Positions 28,711 to 38,797 of a stretch of DNA of 64,000 bases are shown here, piece by piece. The stretch is from Blastococcus sp. TF02A-26 (lineage in GTDB: Bacteria; Actinomycetota; Actinomycetes; Mycobacteriales; Geodermatophilaceae): the NCBI RefSeq assembly GCF_003319125.1, contig NZ_QOHG01000003.1, positions 124,001 through 188,000 of the forward strand, written 5' to 3'. The translations under genes were made by a program, and so were the position numbers. The first letter of the stretch is position 1. Every line of letters starts with the position of its first letter. The notes under the pieces were generated by a model that was not told the origin of the DNA, did no database searches, and worked only from the letters and a program-made list of their open reading frames with translations.

Positions 28711-29808
28711 TCAGCGGCGCTTGCGCCTGGCCCGGTTGCCCGGCGCGGTGCTCCCTGCGCCACCCGGTCGCTTACCGGCGCCCTTGCTCCCGGCGGACGG
28801 CGGAGCCGAGCCGTTCGCCGAGGACCCGCCGGCGCCGTCCGCCGAGGACCCGCCGGTGCCGTTCGCCGCGGCGTCCGGGGACGGGGCGTCGGACACCGGG
28901 GCAGCCGGCGCCGCCGGGGCGGCCGGACGGCCGCCCTTGGTGCGCACGGGCTTGGCCCCGGGCTTGGGGGCGAGCGCCTTGGGGTCGATCGCCAGCTTCT
29001 CGGCGGCCTTCTTGGCCAGCGCGGCGGGCGAGTTCGGCGGGGGCAGCTTGCGCAGGATGTAGAACTGCTGGCCCAGGGTCCACAGGTTGTTCGTGAACCA
29101 GTACAGGAGCACGCCGATCGGGAAGAAGAAGCCGGTCACGAAGAGGCTGATCGGCATGCCGTAGAGCATCAGCTTCTGCACCATGGCGGCCTGGCCCTCG
29201 ACCGGCCCGGAGCGGCGCATGATCTGCTTCTGCGTGAAGAAGGTCGTCGCGCACATGATCACCATGAGCGTCAGCGCGACGACGCGGATCCCGCCCTCGC
29301 TCACCCCGGGCAGCGCCAGGAGCTCGCGGGCCTTGTCGCCGGTCATGTTGAACGACGAGGAGATCGGCGCCCCGAACAGCTCGGCCTTGGCCGCCTGGTC
29401 GGTGAGCGTGCTGTCCCAGCTGTAGAGCCCCTCGGCGCCCGGCCGCAGCCGGCGCAGCACGTGGAACAGCGCGATGAAGATCGGGATCTGCGGGAGGATC
29501 GGCAGGCAGCCGGCGAGCGGGTTGACCCCGCGCTCCTTCTGGAGCTTCATCATCGCCTCGCTGAAGCCCTGCCGGTCTGATCCGTACTGCTTGCGCAGCT
29601 TCTGGATCTCGGGCTGGATCTCCTGCATCGCGCGCTGGCTCTTGACCTGCTTGATGAACAGGCGGAACAGCAGCACGCGGATGGTGACGACGAGCATCAC
29701 GATGGACAGCGCCCACGTGATGCCGGCGGCCGGGTCCAGGAACGTGGAGAACAGTGCGTGCCACTGCTTCATCACCCACGCGATCGCGGTGTACAGCCAG
29801 TCAAGCAA
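28711..29808 (-). CDS. yidC: Membrane protein insertase YidC
   Basis: The protein has 365 residues. Five helices of the Oxa1 core start with an N-terminal helix ([15 protein letters not shown]). Then come [25 protein letters not shown] with the groove Arg, the KYRGSDRQ-like cytosolic hairpin ([19 protein letters not shown]) and [21 protein letters not shown]. The C-terminal 100 residues are basic and Pro/Ala/Gly-rich and could contact ribosomes. The best start is TTG at 29808: AGGAGG lies 7 bases upstream, inside the end of yidD, and the stop of yidD overlaps it. No ATG or GTG is well placed. Confidence 0.93.
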   Translation of the reverse strand: MLDWLYTAIAWVMKQWHALFSTFLDPAAGITWALSIVMLVVTIRVLLFRLFIKQVKSQRAMQEIQPEIQKLRKQYGSDRQGFSEAMMKLQKERGVNPLAGCLPILPQIPIFIALFHVLRRLRPGAEGLYSWDSTLTDQAAKAELFGAPISSSFNMTGDKARELLALPGVSEGGIRVVALTLMVIMCATTFFTQKQIMRRSGPVEGQAAMVQKLMLYGMPISLFVTGFFFPIGVLLYWFTNNLWTLGQQFYILRKLPPPNSPAALAKKAAEKLAIDPKALAPKPGAKPVRTKGGRPAAPAAPAAPVSDAPSPDAAANGTGGSSADGAGGSSANGSAPPSAGSKGAGKRPGGAGSTAPGNRARRKRR

Positions 29809-30187
29809 CGCGAGCCTCCTGCTGCGCTGACCGGCCCGGAGCCGGCGAGGTGGTGGGGTCGCGGTGCGACCGGTCGGGAGCGGCGGCGGGGGCCGGCGCG
29901 GGTGCCGCACTGCCCGACGAGTGGCCGCACCCCGGGGTTCCGCCGCTGCTGCGCGGCGGCACCGGGTCGTAGCCGCCGGGGTGCCAGGGCGCGCACTTCA
30001 GCAGCCGGCGCAGCGCCAGCCAGGCGCCACGACCGGCGCCGTGGGTGGCGATCGCTTCGGCCGCGTAGGCGCTGCAGGTCGGCGCGAACCGGCACCGGGG
30101 CGGCAGCGCCGGGCTGATCGCCCGCGAGTAGAAGGAGACGACGGCGAGCATCGCCCGCGCGACCGGTCCGCGGCCGGCGCCGGTCAT
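29801..30187 (-). CDS. yidD: Membrane protein insertion efficiency factor YidD
   Basis: The protein has 128 residues. The core (about 10-80) carries [27 protein letters not shown] and [17 protein letters not shown], with the conserved Cys residues. The C-terminal 50 residues are a low-complexity Pro/Ala/Ser tail longer than usual. The start overlaps the rnpA stop and the end overlaps the yidC start. Confidence 0.95.
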   Translation of the reverse strand: MTGAGRGPVARAMLAVVSFYSRAISPALPPRCRFAPTCSAYAAEAIATHGAGRGAWLALRRLLKCAPWHPGGYDPVPPRSSGGTPGCGHSSGSAAPAPAPAAAPDRSHRDPTTSPAPGRSAQQEARVA

Positions 30188-30552
30188 CGGGACCGCACCC
30201 CCGGGTCGAGGACCCGGCTCAGTCCGGCCACGAGGTCGGCGCGGAGCCGCTCCGAGGGGGCGTCGGCCGCCTCCGGCCGCGCCCGGACCACGAGATCGGC
30301 ACTGTCGGGCAGGCGGTGCAGCTCGTCGCGCACGACCGCCCGCAGCCGCCGGGTGACCCGGTGACGGACGACCGAGTTCCCCACGGCCTTGCCCACGACG
30401 AAGCCCGCCCGGGGACCGGCCCCCTCGGGGCGCGGTTCCGGGCGTTCGGGGAGGAGGTGGAGCACCATGGTCGGTCGCCCGGCACGCCGACCGGACCGGA
30501 CGACCGCGGTGAACTCCGGACGCCGGCGCAGGCGTGCCTGCGCGGGCAGCAC
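30184..30552 (-). CDS. rnpA: Ribonuclease P protein component
   Basis: This 122-residue basic protein supports the RNase P RNA in 5' tRNA maturation. It contains [38 protein letters not shown] (the RNR helix) and [10 protein letters not shown]. The GTG start at 30552 is one base after the rpmH stop. Confidence 0.95.
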   Translation of the reverse strand: MLPAQARLRRRPEFTAVVRSGRRAGRPTMVLHLLPERPEPRPEGAGPRAGFVVGKAVGNSVVRHRVTRRLRAVVRDELHRLPDSADLVVRARPEAADAPSERLRADLVAGLSRVLDPGVRSR

Positions 30553-30553
30553 G

Positions 30554-30691
30554 TCAGGCGGAGAGCTTCTCGCGGCCCTTGCGCCGACGGGTGGCGATGA
30601 TGGCCCGCCCGGCGCGCGTGCGCATACGCAGCCGGAAGCCGTGCGTCTTCGACCGACGGCGGTTGTTCGGCTGGAACGTGCGCTTGCTCAC
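30554..30691 (-). CDS. rpmH: 50S ribosomal protein L34
   Basis: The protein has 45 residues: it begins [18 protein letters not shown], continues [18 protein letters not shown] and ends KGREKLSA, the full L34. GTG 30691 follows a GGGAG ribosome-binding site. It is the first gene of the rpmH-rnpA-yidD-yidC-jag-rsmG operon, divergent from dnaA. Confidence 0.97.
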   Translation of the reverse strand: MSKRTFQPNNRRRSKTHGFRLRMRTRAGRAIIATRRRKGREKLSA

Positions 30692-30886
30692 GGAGTACTC
30701 CCACTACACGACATCGGCGGTGCGCACCCGCCGGCGGGCGGATGCGCGCGGGGTGACACCGGCGCGGCGATCGCCGCTGCTGGTGCTCCCCGGAAGCTGG
30801 TGGACCGCGACGGCCCCCGGTGCACACCGGCACGCGAGCGCGCCGAGGTGCCGCGGACGTGCCACGGACTCCGACCAGCATAACCG

Positions 30887-30892
30887 AGGACG
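30887..30892 (-). promoter_or_regulatory. -10 candidate TATGCT for the rpmH operon
   Basis: TATGCT on the minus strand stands out in this GC-rich DNA; it would give a leader of about 190 bases to rpmH. No clear -35 is seen. Confidence 0.4.
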
Positions 30893-31028
30893 GCGACCTC
30901 CCGGGCGACCGGTCGGGACCGGTGACTGCCCAGGTTCTCCCACGGGTCCCCCCGTCCGACGACGCCGACGCGCCGTCGGACGGGGCGCGACACGCCCGGC
31001 GACGCGCCGGGGAGGTGGGGAGCCGTCG

Positions 31029-31058
31029 TTGCCCGCCTGTGGACGGGGCTGTTAGCGT
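31029..31058 (+). promoter_or_regulatory. dnaA promoter candidate with DnaA box in the spacer
   Basis: A TTGCCC (-35, 31029-31034) and TAGCGT (-10, 31053-31058) pair is separated by 18 bases. The DnaA-box-like complement of CCGTCCACA (31038-31046) lies between them, which would allow autorepression. Confidence 0.5.
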
Positions 31059-31341
31059 CGCCGTCGCTCCGGCCCGATTCCCCCGGTCCGGCTGCACGGG
31101 CCGATCCCTCGACCCGCCGAGCGCCACACCCGCCCGCCGGCTCCTCTTCTCCGCTCTGACCAGGGAGGACGGCCGGAGCCGGGCCCGCACCACGAGCCCG
31201 GTCCCCGAACCCTCCCGGCCGTGCACATCCTGTGGACACGGGTGTGGAACGGTTGTGTCCGGATGTCCACACCACGGACCGCCCGGGGCGCGCGGCGGGA
31301 TCCGCCGGACGACACAGCTGGAGCTGGAGGAGGACACGGCC

Positions 31342-33051
31342 ATGGCCGATGCCACGGTGGACCTGGCCACGGTCTGGGACCAGATCCGGGAGCGGCTGTC
31401 GACCAGCCTGTCCCCCCAGCAGAACGCGATGCTCAACCTGACGCGACCGCTGGGCCTGTTCGAGGACACCATGGTGCTCGCCGCTCCGAACGGCTTCACC
31501 CAGGCGGTGCTCGAGAGCCGGATGCGCCGGGTCCTGGCCGAGGCGCTGTCCGAGCAGCTCGGCCGGGCCATCCGCGTCGCCGTGCAGCTGGAGGACTCCC
31601 CGGCCGAGAGCGGGCCCGAGCCCGAGGCCGAGGACCTGCCCACCCGCCGTCCGTGGTCGGCGGCCGAGGCGTCCCGCCTCGAGGAGGACCAGCAGACCCG
31701 GGACCGCGCCGACGACGGGCGCAGCGCCTTCGGCGTCCGCGCCGACGCCCCGCCCGCCTGGGAGCGCGAGCCGGGTGGGCAGGGGAGGACGCCGCCGACC
31801 GAGCTCCCGCCGGAGCGGCCCGCGGGCCGGCGTCGCCGGGCCGCCGAGCGCGACTGGGGCGGCGGCGACGAGGCCGGCGTGCTGCCTTTCGAGTTCGACG
31901 AGCCGCAGGCCCCCGAGGACACCGGCGGCGAGGACACCGGGGGCCGCACGCGCCGCGGCGGCCGGGGCGGGGACGCGGCCGCACTGTTCGGCAACGACCG
32001 GCGCGCGGGCGGCTCGGACCCGGGGCTCAACCCCAAGTACGTCTTCGACAGTTTCGTCATCGGCAACAGCAACCGGTTCGCCCACGCCGCCGCGGTCGCG
32101 GTCGCCGAGGCGCCGGCACGTGCCTACAACCCGCTGTTCATCTACGGCGACTCCGGGCTGGGCAAGACCCACCTGCTGCACGCCATCGGGCACTACGCGG
32201 CGCGGATGTTCCCCAACGTGCGGGTGCGCTACGTGAGCACCGAGGAGTTCACCAACGAGTTCATCAACCTGGTGCACTCCGGCCGGGCCGAGGAGTTCCG
32301 TCGCCGGTTCCGGGACATCGACTTCCTGCTGATCGACGACATCCAGTTCCTGGAGCGGGCCGAGCGCACGCAGGAGGAGTTCTTCCACACCTTCAACACG
32401 CTCCACAACGCCAGCAAGCAGATCGTCATCACCTCCGACCGGGCGCCGAAGAAGCTGACGACGCTGGAGGACCGGCTGCGGACCCGCTTCGAGTGGGGGC
32501 TGATCACCGACGTCCAGGCACCGGACCTGGAGACCCGCATCGCGATCCTGCGCAAGAAGGCCTACGGCGAGCGGCTGCAGGTGCCCGACCCGGTGCTGGA
32601 GTTCATCGCCAGCAAGGTGCAGACCAACATCCGCGAGCTCGAGGGCGCCCTGATCCGGGTGACCGCCTTCGCCAGCCTCAACAAGCAGACGGTGGACCTG
32701 CCGCTGGCCGAGCTCGTGCTCAAGGACCTGATCAGCGACGAGCAGGGCCCGCAGATCACCGCGGCCATCATCATGGCCGCGACGGCGGAGTACTTCTCCG
32801 TGACGATGGAGGAGCTGCAGGGTTCCAACCGCAGCCGCACGCTGGTCAACGCGCGTCAGATCGCGATGTACCTGTGCCGCGAGCTGACGGAGCTGTCGCT
32901 GCCGCGGATCGGCGCCTCCTTCGGCGGCAAGGACCACACCACGGTCATGCACGCCGTCAAGAAGATCACCAACCTGATGAGCGAGCGTCGCGCGACGTAC
33001 ACCCAGGTCACCGAGCTGACCGCCCGCATCAAGAGCCGCGCCCGCTCCTAG
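31342..33051 (+). CDS. dnaA: Chromosomal replication initiator DnaA
   Basis: The protein has 569 residues. Domain I (about 1-85) has [18 protein letters not shown] long, charged Gly/Glu/Arg-rich linker (domain II, about 86-225) is typical of actinobacteria. The AAA+ domain III has [20 protein letters not shown] (Walker A near 268), [10 protein letters not shown] (Walker B near 329) and [13 protein letters not shown]. The DNA-binding domain IV has [19 protein letters not shown] and [15 protein letters not shown] (near 527). ATG 31342 follows GGAGGAGG. It binds the 9-mer boxes on both sides of the gene. Confidence 0.98.
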   Translation: MADATVDLATVWDQIRERLSTSLSPQQNAMLNLTRPLGLFEDTMVLAAPNGFTQAVLESRMRRVLAEALSEQLGRAIRVAVQLEDSPAESGPEPEAEDLPTRRPWSAAEASRLEEDQQTRDRADDGRSAFGVRADAPPAWEREPGGQGRTPPTELPPERPAGRRRRAAERDWGGGDEAGVLPFEFDEPQAPEDTGGEDTGGRTRRGGRGGDAAALFGNDRRAGGSDPGLNPKYVFDSFVIGNSNRFAHAAAVAVAEAPARAYNPLFIYGDSGLGKTHLLHAIGHYAARMFPNVRVRYVSTEEFTNEFINLVHSGRAEEFRRRFRDIDFLLIDDIQFLERAERTQEEFFHTFNTLHNASKQIVITSDRAPKKLTTLEDRLRTRFEWGLITDVQAPDLETRIAILRKKAYGERLQVPDPVLEFIASKVQTNIRELEGALIRVTAFASLNKQTVDLPLAELVLKDLISDEQGPQITAAIIMAATAEYFSVTMEELQGSNRSRTLVNARQIAMYLCRELTELSLPRIGASFGGKDHTTVMHAVKKITNLMSERRATYTQVTELTARIKSRARS

Positions 33052-33835
33052 CCTCCCGGTGGGTGGACGACGACCGGCCCTCCGTCCACATCCCTGGGGA
33101 CCCGGCTGTGCGGTCATCGACCGCCTCCTGTGCGGTCATCGACGGCCGCAGGGCGGTGACCTCGGTCGACACGTCGCCGAGTTGTCCCCAGGGATGTGCA
33201 CAGGTTGGGGAATCCGGACCGGCACCGGTGTGGAGCGGCCGTGCCGGGCATCGACGGACGCCGGCGTCGGGACGGCTGTCCACCGAGGTGGATAAGCCTG
33301 TTGACCAGCGGCTTCGTTCCCCCGCCGTCACCTGCCCGACGGACGCCGTCCACGTCGCCGTCGCGTCGCCTGGGGACCGACCGGGGGAAACGGTGGGACA
33401 GGGGGTGGACGACGACGCGCGACGGTTGACAACCGCGGAGTTGTCCACGTGTCGACACAGCCGTGACGGTCACCACGCACAGCGCACCCACATGTCGACT
33501 TCTGGCCTGACCTGCGCGAACGGCTCCGATCCCCAGCTTCCACACCAGTGATGACGAGGATGAGGGAGTTCTCTCGAGGGATCCTTGAACAGCACTCTGG
33601 GTGGGGACGGCCCGCTGGCAGGTGCCTCGCGGGCCGTCAGGAGCAGCAGACCAGGAGCCACTGACAGGACCGGATGCAGCGGGTGCGACGACCCGTTCGC
33701 GGGACAGCGGTTTCCCCCCGGCCCGGTGCGCACGGCACGATGGGGGACCGCACCGCGGTCCGGCCCTCGTGGCCGCCGCCGTGGGGACCATGCAGTGCAC
33801 GGAGCAGTGGACGACGAGCAGGGGTGGGTCAGGTC
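33052..33835. other. oriC: dnaA-dnaN intergenic region
   Basis: There are 784 bases without a convincing gene, the usual actinobacterial origin. DnaA-box-like 9-mers: CCGTCCACA 33082-33090, TTGTCCCCA 33182-33190, CTGTCCACC 33276-33284 head-to-head with TTATCCACC (complement 33287-33295), and TTGTCCACG 33441-33449. A 16-base direct repeat (CTGTGCGGTCATCGAC) occurs at 33106 and 33128, 22 bases apart. I see no clear AT-rich unwinding element; 33560-33600 is the least GC-rich stretch. Confidence 0.8.
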
Positions 33836-35002
33836 ATGGAGTTCCGGGTGGCTCGAGAGGTGCTCTCCGATGCCGTCGCGTGGACGGCGCGCAGCCTGCC
33901 GCCGCGGCCGTCCGTGCCGGTGCTCGCCGGGATCCTGCTGGAGGTGGACGGCAGCCAGCTGTCGGTGTCCGGCTTCGACTACGAGGTCTCGGCGCGGGCG
34001 GAGGTCGACGTCCAGGCGACGGAGAGCGGCCGCACCCTGGTGCCCGGCCGCCTGCTGGCCGAGATCACCCGGGCCCTGCCACCGCACCCGGTCGACATCC
34101 GCGCCGAGGGTCCCCGCCTGGCGATCACGTGCGGGAACGCGCGGTTCAGCCTGCCGACGCTGCCGGTGGAGGACTACCCCTCGCTGCCGTCCATGCCCTC
34201 GGCGGCCGGGGTGGTCGAGAGCGACGTCTTCGCCGAGGCCGTCGGGCAGGTCGCCGTCGCGGCCGGCCGGGACGACACGCTGCCGATGCTGACCGGCGTC
34301 CGCCTGGAGATCGACGACGACCGCGTCACGCTCGCGGCGACCGACCGCTACCGGCTCGCGGTGCGGGAGTTCGCCTGGCGTCCGGAGACCCCGGGGCTGT
34401 CGGCCGCGGTCCTGGTCCCGGCCCGCACGCTCGCCGACGCTGCCAAGACGCTGACCAGCGGCCCGGAGATCGTGCTCTCGCTGTCCTCGAGCGGCACGGG
34501 CGAGGGCATCCTCGGCCTCTCCGGAAAGGACCGGCAGACCACCACCCGGCTGCTGGACGCCGAGTTCGTGAAGTACCGCGCGATCATGCCGAGCGAGTCC
34601 CACGCCCACGCGACGCTGCCGGTCGGCCTGTTCACCGACGCGGCCAAGCGCGTCGCCCTGGTCGCCGAGCGCGGCACGCCGCTGCGCTGCGAGTTCACGC
34701 CGGGCCAGGTCACCCTGCGCGCCGGCGGCACCGACGACGAGGGCCAGGCGGAGGAGCGCTGCGACGTCGAGTTCGACGGCGAGCCGCTGACCATCGGCTT
34801 CAACCCGTCGTTCCTGCTCGACGGGCTGGCCGCGGTGCACACCCCCCGGGCGCGGATGGACTTCACCAGCCCGCTCAAGCCCGCCGTCCTCTCCGGGGTG
34901 GCCGAGCCGGCCGCCGAGGACGAGGGTGCGGGTGGGGGCCGGGCGATCGTGGAGGGCGCGGACTACCGCTACCTGATCATGCCGGTGCGCCTCCCGGGCT
35001 GA
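33836..35002 (+). CDS. dnaN: DNA polymerase III beta sliding clamp
   Basis: The protein has 388 residues and forms the ring that tethers replicative polymerase. It starts MEFRVAREVLSDAVAWTARS and carries the three clamp repeats (VPVLAGILLEV; RDDTLPMLTGVRLEI; GFNPSFLLDGLAAV). It ends YRYLIMPVRLPG, the family's C-terminus. ATG 33836 is the conserved start; the upstream extension lies in the origin. Confidence 0.97.
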   Translation: MEFRVAREVLSDAVAWTARSLPPRPSVPVLAGILLEVDGSQLSVSGFDYEVSARAEVDVQATESGRTLVPGRLLAEITRALPPHPVDIRAEGPRLAITCGNARFSLPTLPVEDYPSLPSMPSAAGVVESDVFAEAVGQVAVAAGRDDTLPMLTGVRLEIDDDRVTLAATDRYRLAVREFAWRPETPGLSAAVLVPARTLADAAKTLTSGPEIVLSLSSSGTGEGILGLSGKDRQTTTRLLDAEFVKYRAIMPSESHAHATLPVGLFTDAAKRVALVAERGTPLRCEFTPGQVTLRAGGTDDEGQAEERCDVEFDGEPLTIGFNPSFLLDGLAAVHTPRARMDFTSPLKPAVLSGVAEPAAEDEGAGGGRAIVEGADYRYLIMPVRLPG

Positions 35003-35084
35003 GGGAGGGCCGCCGTCGCGCTCCGCGGCACCGACCAGCACGATGGACACGGATGTCGTGGAACGCCGAGAGGGGATCGTCACC

Positions 35085-36020
35085 GTGCAGCTGGGACTGG
35101 TCGGGCTGGGCAAGATGGGCGGCAACATGGCGGAGCGCATCCGCCGGGCCGGCCACGAGGTGGTCGGCTACGACCGGTCACCGGGCAAGCGGGACGTCGA
35201 CAGCCTGGAGGCGCTGGTCGGTGCCCTGCCGGCACCCCGCGTGGTCTGGGTGATGGTGCCGGCGGGGGACGCCACCCGGTCCACGGTCGAGGAGCTCGCC
35301 GGTCTGCTCGAGGCCGGTGACGTGATCGTCGACGGCGGGAACTCGAAGTACACCGACGACCAGGTCCACGACGTCCTGTGCCGGGAGAAGGGCATCGGCT
35401 ACGTCGACGCCGGCGTCTCCGGCGGTGTCTGGGGCCTGGAGAACGGCTACGCGCTGATGGTCGGAGGCACGAAGGAGGACGTCGCCAAGGTCCAGCCGAT
35501 CTTCGACGCGCTCAAGCCGCCCGCCCCGAAGGACGAGTCCGGGCAGGATGTGCCCGGCGACGCCGGCTTCGTGCACGCCGGGCCGGTGGGCGCGGGCCAC
35601 TTCAGCAAGATGGTCCACAACGGCATCGAGTACGCCCTGATGCAGGCCTACGGCGAGGGCTACGAGCTGCTGGAGGCCGTGGACCTCATCGAGGACGTGC
35701 CCGGCGTCATCAAGTCCTGGACGCAGGGCACGGTCATCCGCTCGTGGCTGCTGGACCTGCTGGTCCGCGCGCTGGAGGAGGACCCCCGGCTGGACCGGAT
35801 CCGCGGCTACGCCGAGGACTCGGGCGAGGGGCGCTGGACGGTGGAGCAGGCGATCGAGAACGCCGTCCCCATGCCGACGATCGCCGCGTCGCTGTTCGCG
35901 CGCTTCTCCTCCCGGCAGGAGGACTCCCCGACCATGAAGGCCGTGGCCGCGCTGCGGAACCAGTTCGGCGGTCACGCGGTGCAGGCGGTCCGCGAGCAGG
36001 AGGCCGAGCGGCCCGCATGA
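35085..36020 (+). CDS. gnd: 6-phosphogluconate dehydrogenase, decarboxylating (short GndA type)
   Basis: The 311-residue enzyme oxidises 6-phosphogluconate to ribulose 5-phosphate. The Rossmann start is [28 protein letters not shown] and [22 protein letters not shown] bind the substrate, and [19 protein letters not shown] holds the catalytic Lys. The short form (about 300 residues, usually NAD-preferring) is the one placed between dnaN and recF in many actinobacteria such as Streptomyces. GTG 35085 with GAGAGGGG upstream is preferred over ATG 35043. Confidence 0.93.
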   Translation: MQLGLVGLGKMGGNMAERIRRAGHEVVGYDRSPGKRDVDSLEALVGALPAPRVVWVMVPAGDATRSTVEELAGLLEAGDVIVDGGNSKYTDDQVHDVLCREKGIGYVDAGVSGGVWGLENGYALMVGGTKEDVAKVQPIFDALKPPAPKDESGQDVPGDAGFVHAGPVGAGHFSKMVHNGIEYALMQAYGEGYELLEAVDLIEDVPGVIKSWTQGTVIRSWLLDLLVRALEEDPRLDRIRGYAEDSGEGRWTVEQAIENAVPMPTIAASLFARFSSRQEDSPTMKAVAALRNQFGGHAVQAVREQEAERPA

Positions 36021-36022
36021 GG

Positions 36023-36080
36023 AAGGACCCCCTTGCCCCCCGCCACTCGCAGGCTCGCGGCGGGACCCTGCAAGGGGGCC
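36023..36080. repeat. Dispersed palindromic intergenic repeat, copy A
   Basis: The outer arms CCCCCTTGC (36028-36036) and GCAAGGGGG (36070-36078) and inner arms CCCGCC (36039-36044) and GGCGGG (36059-36064) are perfect. It starts two bases after the gnd stop and lies before recF. Confidence 0.75.
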
Positions 36081-36105
36081 GCTCCAGCACGTCACCGGGG
36101 GCCTG

Positions 36106-37281
36106 ATGTACGTCCGGCACCTGCAGCTCGGGTCGTTCCGCAACTGGGAGCGGGTCGACCTGCCGCTGCGACCGGGACCGACGGTGTTCGTCGGGCGCAA
36201 CGGCGAGGGCAAGACCAACCTGGTCGAGGCGGTCGGCTACCTCGCGACCATGGGCAGCCACCGGGTCAGCGCCGACGCCCCGCTGGTGCGGCACGGGGCC
36301 GAGCAGGCCGTCGTGCGGGCGGCGTTGCGCCGGGAGGACCGCGAGCTGCTCGTCGAGATCGAGATCAACCCCGGCCGGGCCAACCGGGTGCGGGTGAACC
36401 GCGCCCCGCTGCCCCGGCCGCGGGAGCTGCTCGGCCTCGTGAAGACCGTGCTCTTCGCCCCCGAGGACCTGGTGCTGGTCCGCGGCGACCCGTCGGACCG
36501 GCGCCGGTTCCTCGACGACCTGCTGGTCAGCCGCACCCCGCGGCTGGCCGGGGTGCGCAGCGACTACGAGCGGGTGCTCAAGCAGCGCAACGCCCTGCTC
36601 AAGACCGCCCGGCTGGCCCGCGGCGGCGCGCTGGCCACCCTCGACGTCTGGGACGGCCACCTCGTGGACCTGGGCAGCCAGCTGCTGGCCGCCCGGTTGC
36701 GGCTGGTCGCCGACCTCGTGCCGCACGTGGCCGCCGCGCACGCCCAGGTGGCGGGGCCGGAGGCCCCGCTCGCCGGCCTGGGCTACACCAGCACGGTGCC
36801 GCTGGCCGGGGACGGGACGCCGATGACCGCCGGGACGCCGCTGCCCGACGTCGCCGAGCTGGCCAACGCGCTGCGCGAGCGGGTCGCCGAGCGGCGGCAG
36901 GACGAGGTCGACCGGGGGATGACGCTGGTCGGCCCCCACCGCGACGACCTGGTGATCGCCCTCGGTCCGGTCCCGGCGAAGGGCTTCGCCAGCCACGGGG
37001 AGTCCTGGTCGCTGGCGCTGGCGCTCAAGCTGGGCTGCCTGGCGCTCTACCGGGCCGACGGGGAGGAGCCGATCCTGGTGCTGGACGACGTCTTCGCCAC
37101 CCTGGACACCGACCGGCGCGCGGCCCTGGCGGCCGTGGCGCGGACGGCGGAGCAGACCCTGATCACCGCGGCGGTCCTCGACGACGTCCCGGCCGAGTTG
37201 CGCGGGACCCGCGTGCAGGTGGCCGGTGGAGCGGCGTTCGTGGTGGAGGACGACACGGTGCTCGAGGGGGGCGTGCGGTGA
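36106..37281 (+). CDS. recF: DNA replication and repair protein RecF
   Basis: This 391-residue SMC-like ATPase helps load RecA at gaps. It starts [19 protein letters not shown] and has the P-loop [19 protein letters not shown]. The signature motif lies in [19 protein letters not shown], and Walker B is [20 protein letters not shown] 36106 is the conserved start. The stop overlaps the dciA start (GTGA). Confidence 0.97.
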   Translation: MYVRHLQLGSFRNWERVDLPLRPGPTVFVGRNGEGKTNLVEAVGYLATMGSHRVSADAPLVRHGAEQAVVRAALRREDRELLVEIEINPGRANRVRVNRAPLPRPRELLGLVKTVLFAPEDLVLVRGDPSDRRRFLDDLLVSRTPRLAGVRSDYERVLKQRNALLKTARLARGGALATLDVWDGHLVDLGSQLLAARLRLVADLVPHVAAAHAQVAGPEAPLAGLGYTSTVPLAGDGTPMTAGTPLPDVAELANALRERVAERRQDEVDRGMTLVGPHRDDLVIALGPVPAKGFASHGESWSLALALKLGCLALYRADGEEPILVLDDVFATLDTDRRAALAAVARTAEQTLITAAVLDDVPAELRGTRVQVAGGAAFVVEDDTVLEGGVR

Positions 37282-37778
37282 CCGAGGAACGACCGAGCCG
37301 TCCGAGCGACGTCGCCCGGGCGGCGCTGGAGGCGGCGCGCGCGGCCGCAGCCGCACGGCCGCAACCCACCCGGCGGCGGATCGCCGGACCGCGCCGGCGG
37401 TGGACCCCGGCCGGACCCAGCGCCGACGACCCGCAGCCGCTCGGCCGGCTGGTCGACTCGCTGGTCAGCGACCAGGACTGGACGTCGCACACCCGCGTGG
37501 GCGCGGTCTTCGGCCGCTGGGACGCCCTGGTCGGGGCGGACATCGCCGCGCACTGCCGGCCGCAGTCGCTGAGCGAGGGCGAGCTGCTGGTGGTGGCCGA
37601 GTCCACCGCGTGGGCCACCCAGCTGCGCCTGCTGGCGCCGAGCATCCTGGGGAAGCTGCGCGCCGGGGTGGGCGGGGACGTCGTCACCCGCTTGCGCGTT
37701 GTCGGACCGACGGCCCCGAGCTGGAAGAAGGGCCCGCGGTCGGTCCGCGGGCGGGGGCCCCGCGACACGTACGGATAG
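37278..37778 (+). CDS. dciA: DciA-like (DUF721) replicative helicase loader
   Basis: The protein has 166 residues. The DUF721 domain (about 60-140) has [58 protein letters not shown] and [11 protein letters not shown]. DciA proteins load or activate DnaB in bacteria that lack DnaC; this is the Rv0004 equivalent. The N-terminal 50 residues are Ala/Arg-rich and disordered-looking. It is translationally coupled to recF. Confidence 0.9.
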   Translation: MTEERPSRPSDVARAALEAARAAAAARPQPTRRRIAGPRRRWTPAGPSADDPQPLGRLVDSLVSDQDWTSHTRVGAVFGRWDALVGADIAAHCRPQSLSEGELLVVAESTAWATQLRLLAPSILGKLRAGVGGDVVTRLRVVGPTAPSWKKGPRSVRGRGPRDTYG

Positions 37779-37844
37779 GCCGGCCTCGCACGAGGGCGGC
37801 CGGGAGGACGGCGAGATGACGGGCGACACGACGGGGGACCGGCG

Positions 37845-38795
37845 ATGAGCGGTCCGCAGGACCGGGACCGGGACGGGTTCGACGACCGCGACGGCAGCGG
37901 CTGGCGCGAGCCGGAGCACCTGGGCGAGGGCTCGTCGCGCGGCGACAGCACGCCCGGGGGCACGCCGCCGGCGGATCCGCCGCAGGAGCCGCAGCGGCCG
38001 GCGGCCGATCCGGGCTGGCAGCCGCCCGGCTGGGACCTGCCGGCGGCCGAGCCGGCCCGCCCCCGGGACCCCGGGTACGAGCCGTGGCCGGACCGGCCCG
38101 GTCCCCAGGCTCCGCCGCAGCAGCCGCCGGCCCGGGGCGGCGGGCTGTTCGGCCCCCGCCGGCCGCGGCAGCCCGGTGAGGTCGAGAAGGTCTTCGCCTA
38201 CCAGGGCGACCCGGTCGGCGCGCAGGGCTGGGCGGTGCAGAACGGCTGGGAGATCTCCGACGGCACCGGTCCGGAGGACGCCGCGCTGGGGCTGCTGCTG
38301 ACCACGGCGCCGACCCGGCTCACCCGCGACCACCGCCCCGCGGGGGTCATGCGTGGCCGCTACGGCACCCTCGACCTGGTCGCCTTCGACGTCGTCTACG
38401 CCGACACCCGGCGGATGGTGCCGGAGTACGCGATCACCGCCGCACCGGTGCTGGCCACCCTGCCGGCGCTGCGGCTGTCGCCGGTCCGGTTCTGGAAGCA
38501 CCGGACCGGTGGCCTGGCTCCGGTGCCCAGCGGTGATCCCCAGTTCGACGACCGGTGGGTGCTGCTGAGCAGCGAGGACTCCCCCGTCGTCCGGCGGCTG
38601 GTCGAGGACCCGACGGTGCGCGGCCTGCTGCTGGACAGCGACGACGGCGACGAGTTCTGGTCGGCCGGCGCCGGCGGCCTCTCCGGTGGCTACGTCGCCG
38701 CGATCCGCCCGGACGGGCAGCGTCCCGAGCTCATCGAGCACCACGCGCGGCTCCTGGCGGCCGTCGTCGGAGCGCTCGCCGCCGCACAGGCGTAG
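37845..38795 (+). CDS. Conserved hypothetical protein, Pro-rich head and globular C-domain
   Basis: The protein has 316 residues and I do not recognise it. Residues 1-110 are Pro/Gly/Asp-rich and probably disordered. Residues 115-316 look folded: EKVFAYQGDPVGAQGWAVQN, GVMRGRYGTLDLVAFDVVYA, FDDRWVLLSSEDSPVVRRLV and QRPELIEHHARLLAAVVGAL. There is no signal peptide or membrane helix. ATG 37845 is the first start after dciA. It is followed by an ABC exporter only two bases later, so the two may be co-expressed. It is outside the mycobacterial gene order. Confidence 0.6.
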   Translation: MSGPQDRDRDGFDDRDGSGWREPEHLGEGSSRGDSTPGGTPPADPPQEPQRPAADPGWQPPGWDLPAAEPARPRDPGYEPWPDRPGPQAPPQQPPARGGGLFGPRRPRQPGEVEKVFAYQGDPVGAQGWAVQNGWEISDGTGPEDAALGLLLTTAPTRLTRDHRPAGVMRGRYGTLDLVAFDVVYADTRRMVPEYAITAAPVLATLPALRLSPVRFWKHRTGGLAPVPSGDPQFDDRWVLLSSEDSPVVRRLVEDPTVRGLLLDSDDGDEFWSAGAGGLSGGYVAAIRPDGQRPELIEHHARLLAAVVGALAAAQA

Positions 38796-38797
38796 TC

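Larger units (their letters stand above)
30692..31341. other. rpmH-dnaA intergenic control region
   Basis: There are 650 bases without a gene. It holds promoter candidates for rpmH (30887-30892, minus) and dnaA (31029-31058, plus). It also holds DnaA-box-like 9-mers: CCGTCCACA (complement 31038-31046), GTGTCCACA (complement 31231-31239) and ATGTCCACA (31263-31271). The latter two lie in the long untranslated leader of dnaA. Confidence 0.7.
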
